From contig JBJTDR010000017.1 of NCBI GenBank assembly GCA_046092445.1, forward strand, positions 48,481 through 112,480: a stretch of 64,000 nt of DNA. The letters are read 5' to 3'. A program made the translations under genes and the position numbers. The notes beneath the pieces are model-generated. The model was not told the DNA's origin and ran no database searches. It worked only from the letters and a program-made list of their open reading frames with translations. This DNA is from CAIUPE01 sp046092445. GTDB lineage: Bacteria; Pseudomonadota; Alphaproteobacteria; Rhizobiales; Beijerinckiaceae. Below are positions 1 to 7,362 of the stretch, piece by piece (within the stretch, counting starts at the first letter, position 1; every line of letters begins with the position of its first letter).

Positions 1-324
1 CCTGATCCCGCGAAATCCGGCGTGCATTTCATTCGAGATGACCCGCGCAAAAGTCCGCGCCTTAATCTCGCGCGGCCAGACATGCTTGTGCGGAAACCGG
101 TCAGCGAGATATTCCATAATCGCGAGCGACTCCCAGACGGTCACCTCCCCGTCCACGAGGATCGGCACCGTATTCCCCGCCTGATAGGCGTTCACACGCG
201 GACGGAACTCGGGCGTATCAAGCGGGATCAAATCCTCCTCGAACGCGATACCAAGCTCCGTCATCAAAATCCATGGCCGGAGAGACCACGACGAATACGC
301 CTTGTTCCCGATAGCAAGTTTCAA
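1..324 (-). CDS. glutathione S-transferase family protein, N-terminal part (cut by window edge)
   Basis: The reading frame gives LKLAIGNKAYSSWSLRPWI at its start and a WESLAIMEYLADRFP stretch near residue 70. This is the thioredoxin-fold N-terminal domain of a glutathione S-transferase; the serine-rich SSWSLRPW turn lies where these enzymes bind glutathione. The C-terminal helical domain lies beyond position 1, so the gene is incomplete here. The proposed start is TTG, which overlaps the TGA stop of the upstream vapC as TTGA and has AGGAG about nine bases ahead, so translation is probably coupled. The substrate cannot be told from the sequence. Confidence 0.82.
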   Translation of the reverse strand, partial: MKLAIGNKAYSSWSLRPWILMTELGIAFEEDLIPLDTPEFRPRVNAYQAGNTVPILVDGEVTVWESLAIMEYLADRFPHKHVWPREIKARTFARVISNEMHAGFRGIR

Positions 325-728
325 AGGCCCATCTCCTGAACAGAATTAACGCGAGGTCTAACACCGAGAGCCGACGACCGCTTGATGAAGGGCATATCCG
401 ATGTAACAAACGCGTCCGCATCCGATGATAAAGAAACATGAAGTGCATCAGGCAACTCAAGGCCTCCTTGGTTCCAGTTAAGCGCCTTCGCGACTGCATC
501 AGACGGATAAAATGAAACATTCGGCATGGCCTGCAAGCGTCGAAATGCCAGCTCTATCTCATTGCGCGGCACGTTATAAACGGCGCGAAGCACCCACTCG
601 CTTTCCAGTAATACCGTGGCTGTCACCAAAATGAGGTTATGTCTCATGACATCAAGAACTTTATCCTTCGACGGATCATCTCGCTCCGTTAGAAACGTCA
701 CGACGATATTGGTGTCCACCGAAATCAT
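321..728 (-). CDS. vapC: VapC-type PIN-domain ribonuclease toxin
   Basis: A protein of 135 residues opening MISVDTNIVV, with the first PIN acidic residue at D5. A conserved Glu follows in VLLESEWVL, and further aspartates in LPDALHVSL and AFVTSD. These make the metal-binding pocket of PIN ribonucleases, which as VapC toxins cleave tRNA or rRNA. The start at 728 overlaps the stop of the AbrB-type antitoxin as ATGA, with AAGGA nine bases upstream; an in-frame ATG three codons earlier is the alternative. The gene sits second in a three-gene run with vapB and a glutathione S-transferase. The RNA target is unknown. Confidence 0.88.
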   Translation of the reverse strand: MISVDTNIVVTFLTERDDPSKDKVLDVMRHNLILVTATVLLESEWVLRAVYNVPRNEIELAFRRLQAMPNVSFYPSDAVAKALNWNQGGLELPDALHVSLSSDADAFVTSDMPFIKRSSALGVRPRVNSVQEMGL

Positions 729-994
729 CGGCCCCATTCCTTTCGGAATAAAACCGCGATAGCCGCGTCTTCGTCCGCACGCGAAGGCATTGGCCCTCCG
801 ACTTTCAGGCAGCCCGCTACAGCATCGATTTCACTTTCAGTCGGCAAGCGAAGGGCCTTGCGCACCTGATGCAAGACGATGGCATCGTTCTCGACCCCAA
901 CCGACAATGTTGCACCTGCCTCAAGATGAAGACGGTCACGAATACTTTTCGGGATCACTACCTGTCCCTTGCTGGATACGCGTGTCGTTTCCAC
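725..994 (-). CDS. vapB: VapB-type antitoxin, SpoVT/AbrB DNA-binding fold
   Basis: An 89-residue protein whose first 45 residues form an AbrB swapped-hairpin domain (SSKGQVVIPKSIRDRL followed by AGATLSVGVE). In VapBC modules this part binds the operator and the C-terminal tail blocks the toxin. The start is GTG with GGGAGA about nine bases upstream. It overlaps vapC by four bases, the usual antitoxin-first order. Its own promoter and a pair of AGTAAGA repeats lie just upstream, after the ilvB stop codon, which suggests autoregulation. Confidence 0.88.
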   Translation of the reverse strand: METTRVSSKGQVVIPKSIRDRLHLEAGATLSVGVENDAIVLHQVRKALRLPTESEIDAVAGCLKVGGPMPSRADEDAAIAVLFRKEWGR

Positions 995-1030
995 ACCTTT
1001 TCTCCCGTAAAGTCCTCAATCCGTCACAAA

Positions 1031-1073
1031 AGTAAGACGGCAGTAAGATAAGCCTACACCTGTTGTGAGACAA
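1031..1073 (-). promoter_or_regulatory. putative vapBC promoter with two AGTAAGA operator repeats
   Basis: On the minus strand TTGTCT (1073-1068) and TTATCT (1051-1046) are 16 bases apart and resemble sigma-70 boxes. On the plus strand AGTAAGA occurs at 1031-1037 and 1042-1048, a spacing of 11 bases or about one helical turn, overlapping the -10 box. This is the usual place for a VapBC complex to bind. The promoter starts only a few bases past the ilvB stop. It is inferred from sequence alone. Confidence 0.45.
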
Positions 1074-1079
1074 GTCCCG

Positions 1080-2852
1080 TTAAACGAGCGCCTTGCCCTT
1101 CGCGTCGATCACATTGCCGATATCCTGATCACCGACATCCGTGAGATCGTTCAAAATCATCTCGTTATGCGCTTTGCCCGACGGTATCATCGGGAAACAA
1201 TTCTCGGTTTTCGCGACAACGCAATCGAAAATCACCGGCCGCGGCGTATCGATCATTTCCATGATCGCATCATCGAGCTTGGCCGGATCCGAGCAGCGAA
1301 TACCGACCGCGCCATAGGCCTCCGCGAGCTTCACGAAATCAGGCAGCGAATCTGAGTAGCTCTCCGCGTAGCGCCCGCCATGCAGCAATTCCTGCCATTG
1401 CCGCACCATGCCCATATACTCATTGTTGAGAATGAAAATCTTGACCGGCAAACGATACTGCACCGCCGTCGACATTTCCTGCATATTCATCAGAATCGAC
1501 GCCTCGCCCGCAATATCGATCACCAACGCCTTCGGATTCGAAAGCTGCGTGCCGATCGCCGCCGGCAATCCGTATCCCATCGTCCCGAGACCGCCCGACG
1601 TCATCCAGCGATTGGGCTCCTCGAACCGGAAATACTGCGCCGCCCACATCTGGTGCTGGCCCACTTCGGTCGTGATATAGGGGTCGCGATCCTTGGTCAG
1701 CGCATAGAGCCGCTCAACCGCATATTGCGGCTTGATGATGCTGTCGGAGCCGCGATAGGCGAGGCAATTCTTCGCCCGCCATGTGCCGATCTCATCCCAC
1801 CACGCGCCGATTCGGGTCCGATCCGGCTTCGGGAGCAGGGCTTTCCACTCCGCCACCATATCACGCAACACGTTGCCGCAATCGCCTACAATGCCGATGT
1901 CCGTTTTCACATTCTTGTTGATCGAGGACGGATCAATGTCGACGTGGATTTTCTTCGAGTGCGGCGAAAACGCATTCAGCCGCCCCGTGATCCGGTCATC
2001 GAACCGCGCGCCGATGCAGATCATCACATCGCAATCGTGCATCGCCATATTGGCCTCATAGGTACCGTGCATCCCGAGCATGCCCATCCATTGCGGATCA
2101 GCCGCCGGATAAGCCCCCAGCCCCATCAAAGTCGATGTGATCGGAAAGCCCGTCAACCGCACGAGTTCACGCAGCATTGCCGAAGCCTCGTGGCCGGAAT
2201 TGATCACCCCGCCGCCCGTATAAAAAATCGGCTTTTTTGCCTGCGCCATCAGCACAACCGCCGAACGGATTTTTTCGATATCGCCTTGCACGCGCGGACG
2301 ATACGTCTTGTGCTGGTTGTCCTTCGGACGCTCATAGGTGCCGAGCGCGAATTGCACATCCTTCGGAATATCGACCACCACGGGCCCCGGGCGGCCATTT
2401 GCCGCGACATAGAACGCCTCATGCAGGATACGCGGCAGATCATCCACCGAACGCACCAGATAATTATGCTTCGTGCAGTGGCGTGTAATGCCCACCGTGT
2501 CGCATTCCTGAAACGCATCCGACCCGATCAGATGCGTCGGCACCTGCCCCGTAATGCAAACCAGCGGGATGGAGTCGAGCATAGCATCGGTCAGTCCGGT
2601 CACCGCATTGGTCGCGCCGGGACCAGATGTCACGAGCACGCAGCCGACCTTGCCGGAGGAGCGCGCATACCCCTCAGCGGCGTGAACGGCAGCCTGCTCG
2701 TGCCGCACCAGAACATGCTTCAACTTGTCTTGCTGGAACATCGCATCGTAAATCGGGAGAACTGCCCCGCCCGGATAGCCGAAAATGTGCTCTACACCCT
2801 GATCCAGCAATACCTTCAGCACCATCTCCGCGCCGCTCATTTGCTTTGTCAT
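1080..2852 (-). CDS. ilvB: acetolactate synthase large (catalytic) subunit
   Basis: A 590-residue ThDP enzyme that condenses two pyruvates to acetolactate, or pyruvate and 2-oxobutyrate, the first committed step to valine, leucine and isoleucine. The N-terminal domain carries FGYPGGAVLPIYD and RHEQAAVHAAEGYAR, whose Glu activates the cofactor. The C-terminal domain carries IDIAGEASILMNMQE and the QWQELLHGGR loop. The Mg-binding motif reads GEAS instead of the textbook GDG/GDA. The start at 2852 was chosen because GGGAGA lies eight bases upstream; an ATG eight codons earlier lacks this. No small subunit gene (ilvN/ilvH) follows within the window; a vapBC module comes next. A leader with an attenuator precedes the gene. 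Confidence 0.96.
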   Translation of the reverse strand: MTKQMSGAEMVLKVLLDQGVEHIFGYPGGAVLPIYDAMFQQDKLKHVLVRHEQAAVHAAEGYARSSGKVGCVLVTSGPGATNAVTGLTDAMLDSIPLVCITGQVPTHLIGSDAFQECDTVGITRHCTKHNYLVRSVDDLPRILHEAFYVAANGRPGPVVVDIPKDVQFALGTYERPKDNQHKTYRPRVQGDIEKIRSAVVLMAQAKKPIFYTGGGVINSGHEASAMLRELVRLTGFPITSTLMGLGAYPAADPQWMGMLGMHGTYEANMAMHDCDVMICIGARFDDRITGRLNAFSPHSKKIHVDIDPSSINKNVKTDIGIVGDCGNVLRDMVAEWKALLPKPDRTRIGAWWDEIGTWRAKNCLAYRGSDSIIKPQYAVERLYALTKDRDPYITTEVGQHQMWAAQYFRFEEPNRWMTSGGLGTMGYGLPAAIGTQLSNPKALVIDIAGEASILMNMQEMSTAVQYRLPVKIFILNNEYMGMVRQWQELLHGGRYAESYSDSLPDFVKLAEAYGAVGIRCSDPAKLDDAIMEMIDTPRPVIFDCVVAKTENCFPMIPSGKAHNEMILNDLTDVGDQDIGNVIDAKGKALV

Positions 2853-2909
2853 CGCCAGTCTCCCGCCTCGCTCCATGTGTCCGTATGGTGCAGTTGAGTG
2901 TAGATCAAT

Positions 2910-2930
2910 AAAAAAGCCCCTCGGAGGGGC
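2910..2930 (-). terminator. ilv attenuator: intrinsic terminator in the ilvB leader
   Basis: Read on the minus strand GCCCC-TCCGA-GGGGC is followed by six T residues, a textbook Rho-independent terminator. It lies between the leader peptide and ilvB. Upstream, GGGGCGTCAGG (2991-2981) can pair with CCTGACGC (2948-2941), or with CCTGAAGCCCC (2936-2926), which takes up the left arm of the terminator. The two pairings exclude each other, as expected of a transcription attenuator. Confidence 0.85.
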
Positions 2931-2963
2931 TTCAGGATAAGCGTCAGGTCCAGGCTTCCGGTC

Positions 2964-3017
2964 CTAAAGACCGTCCCGCTCCTGACGCCCCGATACTACA
3001 ATCAACGTGCCGCGCAT
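2964..3017 (-). CDS. ilv leader peptide (attenuation control)
   Basis: A 17-codon frame, ATG to TAG, reading MRGTLIVVSGRQERDGL, with AGGAAGGGAG placed ideally upstream. The run Leu-Ile-Val-Val names the three amino acids made by the pathway. Ribosome stalling at these codons when charged branched-chain tRNAs are short would change the RNA folding ahead of the terminator at 2910-2930. The position, the codon run and the terminator together make a classical attenuator likely; the exact stall geometry is inference. Confidence 0.82.
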   Translation of the reverse strand: MRGTLIVVSGRQERDGL

Positions 3018-3044
3018 TATGCGCTCCCTTCCTGCTTTGGCAAA

Positions 3045-3073
3045 AAGCTAATCTCGAACGTGCGACGCGTCAA
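3045..3073 (-). promoter_or_regulatory. sigma-70-type promoter of the ilv leader and ilvB
   Basis: On the minus strand TTGACG (3073-3068) and TAGCTT (3050-3045) are separated by 17 bases. Transcription would begin near 3038, about 20 bases before the leader peptide start. This agrees with the leader having its own promoter separate from the secreted-protein gene upstream. Confidence 0.65.
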
Positions 3074-3126
3074 GTACCAATCTGAGAATTCGGGATTGAC
3101 GGGTCAGACATTCCGAAGGCGGAACG

Positions 3127-3486
3127 TCATCCGCATGCGAGGCCGTGATAGATCACTGACGTGTTGCCTGCCACGATCCGCTCAGACACCGTCGCGCACA
3201 CTGCACCATTCTGACTCGTCCTGCCGGTCACGACCATGTGTCCGGATCCGTTGCCCGCCTGCCAGGTCAACTCCTCGCCAGTATCGAACATATGGGCTTT
3301 CATCAGTGTCACACGACGAACAAGTTTCGCCCGATCATCAAGAACCGAAAGCACGCTGGCCAATTTCGGCGCAGCAATCACGAAACTCACATTCAATGTT
3401 ACCGCCCTCGTTCCGGCACGCGCAGCCGATATCGAAAACATCAACACCACAAGAACATGAACGCAACTGACAAACACGATACGCAT
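3127..3486 (-). CDS. small secreted protein of unknown function
   Basis: A 119-residue protein with a clear signal peptide: a hydrophobic segment (VFVSCVHVLVVLMFSI) ending in AARA, with cleavage expected near residue 24. The mature part of about 95 residues looks like a mixed beta protein (RAVTLNVSFVIAA, GHMVVTGRT) and has two cysteines, so a disulphide is possible. I do not recognise a family. It lies 54 bases downstream of miaA on the same strand and ahead of the ilv promoter. The ribosome binding site is weak, so the exact start, or even expression, is less certain than for its neighbours. Confidence 0.6.
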   Translation of the reverse strand: MRIVFVSCVHVLVVLMFSISAARAGTRAVTLNVSFVIAAPKLASVLSVLDDRAKLVRRVTLMKAHMFDTGEELTWQAGNGSGHMVVTGRTSQNGAVCATVSERIVAGNTSVIYHGLACG

Positions 3487-3540
3487 GACAGAAGGATATC
3501 ATGTTACAACTTTAAAGCGATTAAAATTTAATATGCAACT

Positions 3541-4536
3541 TTACGGATAGAATTTGCGCTTTGATCGAGACTTCAGACGTGACCAGAATGCGTCAGACAC
3601 CTGCCAGCAAGACGGTCCTCGGCCGCTGGCGACAAGCAACTCCTCCGCCTGCTCAGGCCGCACCCACATAAAACTCGGCGCCTGATGCCTGAACCATGTG
3701 TGCTGCCGCTTCGCATAGTGCCGCGTATCAGCCTTGCCGATCGCTGCCGCCTCAGCAAGGCTGATCTCACCGCGCAAATGCCGCATCAGGGCGGGCACGC
3801 CATGCGCGCGCATCGCGGGCAAAGCGGGATCAAGCCCGCGCTCCATCAACGCCCGCACCTCGTCAAGCGCGCCGCCTGCAAGCATCAGATCAAACCGCGC
3901 ATCAATCCGCTGCCGCAGTACATCGCGATCCGGAGCAAGAAAGAAAGCCCGGCATTCAGCCGCTCCGAATACCTGCCCCGAACGTGCGGCCCGTAAGTCG
4001 ATCATCGACTTGCTCGTCGCCATAAACACCTCGAGCGCCCTTAAATTACGCTGCGAATCTCCCGGTTTCAATGTCGCCGCTGTCGCCGGATCAATTGCCG
4101 CGAGCCGGTCATGGATCTCCGCAGGAAGCCGCCCCTCGGCCCAGCCCCTGAGTTCCGCACGCAGCACATCGGGTACCGCAGGAATATCGGAAAGCCCTTC
4201 GAGAAGCGCTCTGAAATAAAGCCCGGTCCCCCCGACAATGATCGGCAAACGTCCGTCCGCTTCAAGTTCAACAACCGTCTGCCTCACGTCATCAAGCCAA
4301 CGCGCGACAGAATAATTCACCGCCGCATCGACATGCCCGAACATGACATGCGAACACTGTGCCTCTTCCTCAACCGTCGGGCGCGCCGTAATCACCCGGA
4401 GATCGCGGTAAACCTGCATCGAGTCCGCATTCACTACGACGCCGTTCAATTTTGTGGCCAGCGTCATCGCCAGTGCCGATTTTCCGCTCGCAGTCGGTCC
4501 TGCGATAAGAAGTGCGCGATAACCGCCTAGTGTCAC
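3541..4536 (-). CDS. miaA: tRNA dimethylallyltransferase
   Basis: A 331-residue enzyme that transfers a dimethylallyl group to A37 of tRNAs reading UNN codons. The P-loop GPTASGKS lies near residue 13, NADSMQVYRDL near residue 36 and IIVGGTGLYFRALLEG near residue 100, all typical of MiaA; the C-terminal part holds TRHYAKRQHTWFRHQ, which contacts the tRNA. The length fits the family. It is divergent from serB with 27 bases between the starts, so the two promoters must overlap the coding ends or each other. Confidence 0.96.
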   Translation of the reverse strand: MTLGGYRALLIAGPTASGKSALAMTLATKLNGVVVNADSMQVYRDLRVITARPTVEEEAQCSHVMFGHVDAAVNYSVARWLDDVRQTVVELEADGRLPIIVGGTGLYFRALLEGLSDIPAVPDVLRAELRGWAEGRLPAEIHDRLAAIDPATAATLKPGDSQRNLRALEVFMATSKSMIDLRAARSGQVFGAAECRAFFLAPDRDVLRQRIDARFDLMLAGGALDEVRALMERGLDPALPAMRAHGVPALMRHLRGEISLAEAAAIGKADTRHYAKRQHTWFRHQAPSFMWVRPEQAEELLVASGRGPSCWQVSDAFWSRLKSRSKRKFYP

Positions 4537-4563
4537 GTTTCTCTATCCTGTATATGGAGCATC

Positions 4564-5463
4564 ATGATCGAACTCGTTGCCACGCTCGTGTCCAAAAGGG
4601 AAGCCAAGGCTTTGACAGAAAGCCTGCTGGCAAAGCTGGCGCCTATCGTGCCGCAACCCGTTCGTGTTGTACAATTGGAGCGCCATATCGCTGCTGACCT
4701 GATCTTCCCGTCCGAAGAGGGAGCGTCCGCCGGGCTGATTGAAGCCGGTCTCAGACAGGCGCTCGGGAATGAGCCAGTTGATGTCATCATCCAGCCTTCC
4801 CTCCACCGCCAAAAGCGCTTACTGATCGCTGACATGGATTCAACCATGATCGAACAGGAATGCATCGACGAACTCGCCGATTTCGCCGGTTTTCGCGGGC
4901 AAGTCTCCGAGATCACCGAACGCGCCATGCGCGGTGAACTCTCTTTCGAGCCCGCTCTTCAGGAACGCGTCCGTCTTCTCAAAGGGCTCGACATCAAAAT
5001 TGTTTCCCGCGTGATTACCGAGCGGATCACCCAGACACCTGGAGGTCGCACGCTTGTCATGACAATGCGTGCAAAAGGGGCGTACACTGCCCTCGTATCC
5101 GGTGGCTTTACCGTATTCACCGAACCTCTGTCGCTCGCGATTGGCTTCAACGAGCATCGCTCCAACACGCTCGAAATCGAAGCGGGCCTTCTCACCGGCG
5201 AAGTTCGACCGCCCATTCTCGGACGGGAAGCCAAACGCGACGCGCTCGTCGAACTCCGCGATCTCTTCTCACTCGCCCCGATCGATACATTGGCACTTGG
5301 CGATGGTGCCAATGATCTAGCCATGATCCAGGAGGCCGGGCTCGGCGTTGCTTGGCAGGCCAAAACAGCTGTCGCCGAAGCCGCTCATGCGCGCCTTCAC
5401 CACAGCGACCTCACCGCCCTTCTCTATGCGCAAGGATATCCACTTCGCACATGGGTCGAATGA
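4564..5463 (+). CDS. serB: phosphoserine phosphatase
   Basis: A 299-residue HAD-family phosphatase that makes L-serine from phosphoserine in the last step of serine synthesis. Residues 1-80 form the regulatory N-terminal domain common in proteobacterial SerB. The nucleophile motif DMDSTMIEQECIDEL places catalytic aspartates at 90 and 92. LVSGGFTVFTEPL holds the phosphate-binding serine, and GDGANDLAM the Mg-binding aspartates. It is the only plus-strand gene between 3 and 11.4 kb and is convergent with degP. Confidence 0.95.
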   Translation: MIELVATLVSKREAKALTESLLAKLAPIVPQPVRVVQLERHIAADLIFPSEEGASAGLIEAGLRQALGNEPVDVIIQPSLHRQKRLLIADMDSTMIEQECIDELADFAGFRGQVSEITERAMRGELSFEPALQERVRLLKGLDIKIVSRVITERITQTPGGRTLVMTMRAKGAYTALVSGGFTVFTEPLSLAIGFNEHRSNTLEIEAGLLTGEVRPPILGREAKRDALVELRDLFSLAPIDTLALGDGANDLAMIQEAGLGVAWQAKTAVAEAAHARLHHSDLTALLYAQGYPLRTWVE

Positions 5464-5480
5464 TCCGGGCTATTCAACCC

Positions 5481-5541
5481 CATCTCTGCAAGATTTGCGG
5501 CGAATAATGCACCTCATCTCCGCAAATTGTGCGGCGATTAT
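5481..5541. repeat. two imperfect tandem 27-28 base hairpin repeats between serB and degP
   Basis: Two copies begin at 5481 and 5515, 34 bases apart. Each reads CATCTC, then a five-base-pair hairpin with a five-base loop (CTGCA/TGCGG in the first, CCGCA/TGCGG in the second), then CGAATAAT or CGATTAT. They fill most of the gap between two convergent genes, so a role as a two-way transcription end is possible, although there is no long T run. Confidence 0.5.
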
Positions 5542-5589
5542 CTATTCAGCCTCTTTCACGAAAGATTTGGGAGGCAATTAATCCCCCCC

Positions 5590-7062
5590 TCACTCCAGCG
5601 GCAATGCCACAAACCGCATGTCGCCCTGCGCGCTGGATACGAGGAACAGTGCCGATTTCTTGCCCTCTTTCCTGAGCGCGGAAATCCGCTTCACCAGTGC
5701 GTCGGGCGTCTGCACCGCTTCCTGCTGTACTTCCGTGATCACGTCACCAGCACTGATTCGCTTGTCGCCCGCCGCCGAGTCGGGGTCCACCTTGGTGACC
5801 ACAACGCCCTTCACACTTTCCTTGATCGAATAGCGCTTGCGCACCTCGTCCGTCATGTTCGACAATTCAAGACCAAGCGCCTTTTTCACCACCGGCGCAT
5901 CCGGTGTAGGCCCACCATTTCCCTGCTGCGCCAGTTTCTCGCCATCTTCCAACCGGCCAAGTGTCACCCGCAAAGACTTTTCCTTGCCCTCCCGGATCAC
6001 AACAACGTCAACTTCCTTACCCACTGCCGTCTGGCCGACAATCCGCGGCAAATCACGCGATTCCTTGATCTCCTGACCGTCAAACCGTATAATTACGTCG
6101 CCTGACAGAATACCGGCGGGCTTGGACGGGCCCTTCTCATCAACACCTGCAATCAATGCCCCGCGGGGTTCGCCAAGCCCGAGACTTTCAGCGATATTCT
6201 CATCAACGGGTTGGATGCGGACGCCCAACCATCCTCGGCGCGTCTCGCCATACGCGATCAGCTGCTCGACAACCGGACGCGCCATGTTCGACGGTACGGC
6301 GAACCCGATCCCGATCGAACCGCCCGACGGTGACAAGATTGCCGTATTCACACCGATCACGTCGCCATCCATATTGAACAGGGGTCCACCCGAGTTCCCT
6401 TTGTTGATTGCTGCATCGGTCTGGATATATTGGCCGTAGGATTGGTCGGAAATATCACGGTTCCTTGCCGAGACGATGCCCGCCGACACCGATCCACCCA
6501 GCCCGAACGGATTGCCGATCGCCATCACCCAGTCACCTATCCGCGACATATCGGAGTCGCCGAATTTGACAGCCGTCAGCGGCTTGTCCGGCTTAACGCG
6601 AAGCACGGCAAGGTCCACCTTCGGGTCCTTGCCGACAATGTCGGCCTTCAATTTCCGTCCATCCGTGAAAATCACGGTGATTTCGTCAGCGTCCCCGATG
6701 ACGTGATTATTCGTCACGATGATACCGGCCGCGTCAATGACAAAGCCCGAACCCAATGAACTTGACCGGCGCTGCGAGGGCCTTTGACCATTTTCGCCCT
6801 TAGGGCCGAGAAATTCGTCGAAGAAATCCTGAAAGGGTGACCCGGGAGGCAATTGGGGCATCGGAACACTGCGCTCTTCCTCCGCCGGCGCATTCGTCGA
6901 CGCCGAAATATTGACAACGGCATCGATCACCTGAACCGCAAGGTTGGCAAGAGTGTCGGGCCCCTTCGCCTGCGCGGACAGCGACACCAGCACGGTCGAG
7001 GCAACAAGAGGCAAGAGAACAAGCCGCCTTGCTTCAGAAAAAAACTCGGTCAAAAAACCCAT
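5590..7062 (-). CDS. degP: periplasmic serine endoprotease of the DegP/DegQ (Do) family
   Basis: A 490-residue secreted protease and chaperone for misfolded envelope proteins. A signal peptide (LVLLPLVASTVLVSLSAQA) precedes the trypsin-like domain. The triad is visible as H120 (VTNNHVIGDA), D150 (PKVDLAVLRV) and S224 (NKGNSGGPLF). Two PDZ domains follow, from about residue 270 (RRGWLGVRIQ) and from about 390. The ATG at 7062 was preferred to a TTG one codon earlier. It lies downstream of hflK, hflC and the DUF2065 gene, so the group handles membrane and periplasmic protein quality control. Confidence 0.94.
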   Translation of the reverse strand: MGFLTEFFSEARRLVLLPLVASTVLVSLSAQAKGPDTLANLAVQVIDAVVNISASTNAPAEEERSVPMPQLPPGSPFQDFFDEFLGPKGENGQRPSQRRSSSLGSGFVIDAAGIIVTNNHVIGDADEITVIFTDGRKLKADIVGKDPKVDLAVLRVKPDKPLTAVKFGDSDMSRIGDWVMAIGNPFGLGGSVSAGIVSARNRDISDQSYGQYIQTDAAINKGNSGGPLFNMDGDVIGVNTAILSPSGGSIGIGFAVPSNMARPVVEQLIAYGETRRGWLGVRIQPVDENIAESLGLGEPRGALIAGVDEKGPSKPAGILSGDVIIRFDGQEIKESRDLPRIVGQTAVGKEVDVVVIREGKEKSLRVTLGRLEDGEKLAQQGNGGPTPDAPVVKKALGLELSNMTDEVRKRYSIKESVKGVVVTKVDPDSAAGDKRISAGDVITEVQQEAVQTPDALVKRISALRKEGKKSALFLVSSAQGDMRFVALPLE

Positions 7063-7131
7063 CAATTACCCCGTTCTGATGCCGCACGCGTAACATACGA
7101 CACTTTCAACGTCTCATGCCCGACGCGGTTC

Positions 7132-7344
7132 CTATCCAGCATCCCAGAAGAAGCGCACAATAAACACGAGCACCACGCCGAGCACCGCCCCGGCAAGACC
7201 AATCATCCGTGTCCCATTCTCGTCCATTGCAAGGATATCCCGCATCCGCGCCCTGACATAGCCCGGAAATCCCGCAAATATGATCCCTTCGAAGAAGAAC
7301 CACAGACCGATCGCAACAAACATATCCGAGAAATCAACGATCAT
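7132..7344 (-). CDS. DUF2065 family small membrane protein
   Basis: A 70-residue protein with two hydrophobic segments (FVAIGLWFFFEGIIFAGF and IGLAGAVLGVVLVFIVRFFW) joined by PGYVRARMRDILAMDENGTRM. The pattern fits the DUF2065 family, usually encoded beside hflK and hflC. It sits 18 bases after hflC and 69 bases before degP. The function is unknown; an accessory role in the HflKC-protease assembly is only inferred from its position. Confidence 0.85.
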   Translation of the reverse strand: MIVDFSDMFVAIGLWFFFEGIIFAGFPGYVRARMRDILAMDENGTRMIGLAGAVLGVVLVFIVRFFWDAG

Positions 7345-7362
7345 TGTCGCGAAACTCCACTC

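Noticed and set aside
1380..2897. A 505-codon open frame on the plus strand
   Set aside because: It is antisense to ilvB, is rich in His, Arg and Pro as expected of a shadow frame in GC-rich DNA, and shows no domain; ilvB itself is unmistakable.
3500..3535. TTAA-rich stretch resembling a CtrA site
   Set aside because: The spacings between TTAA pairs are three and five bases, not seven, and it sits in an AT-rich promoter-like gap.
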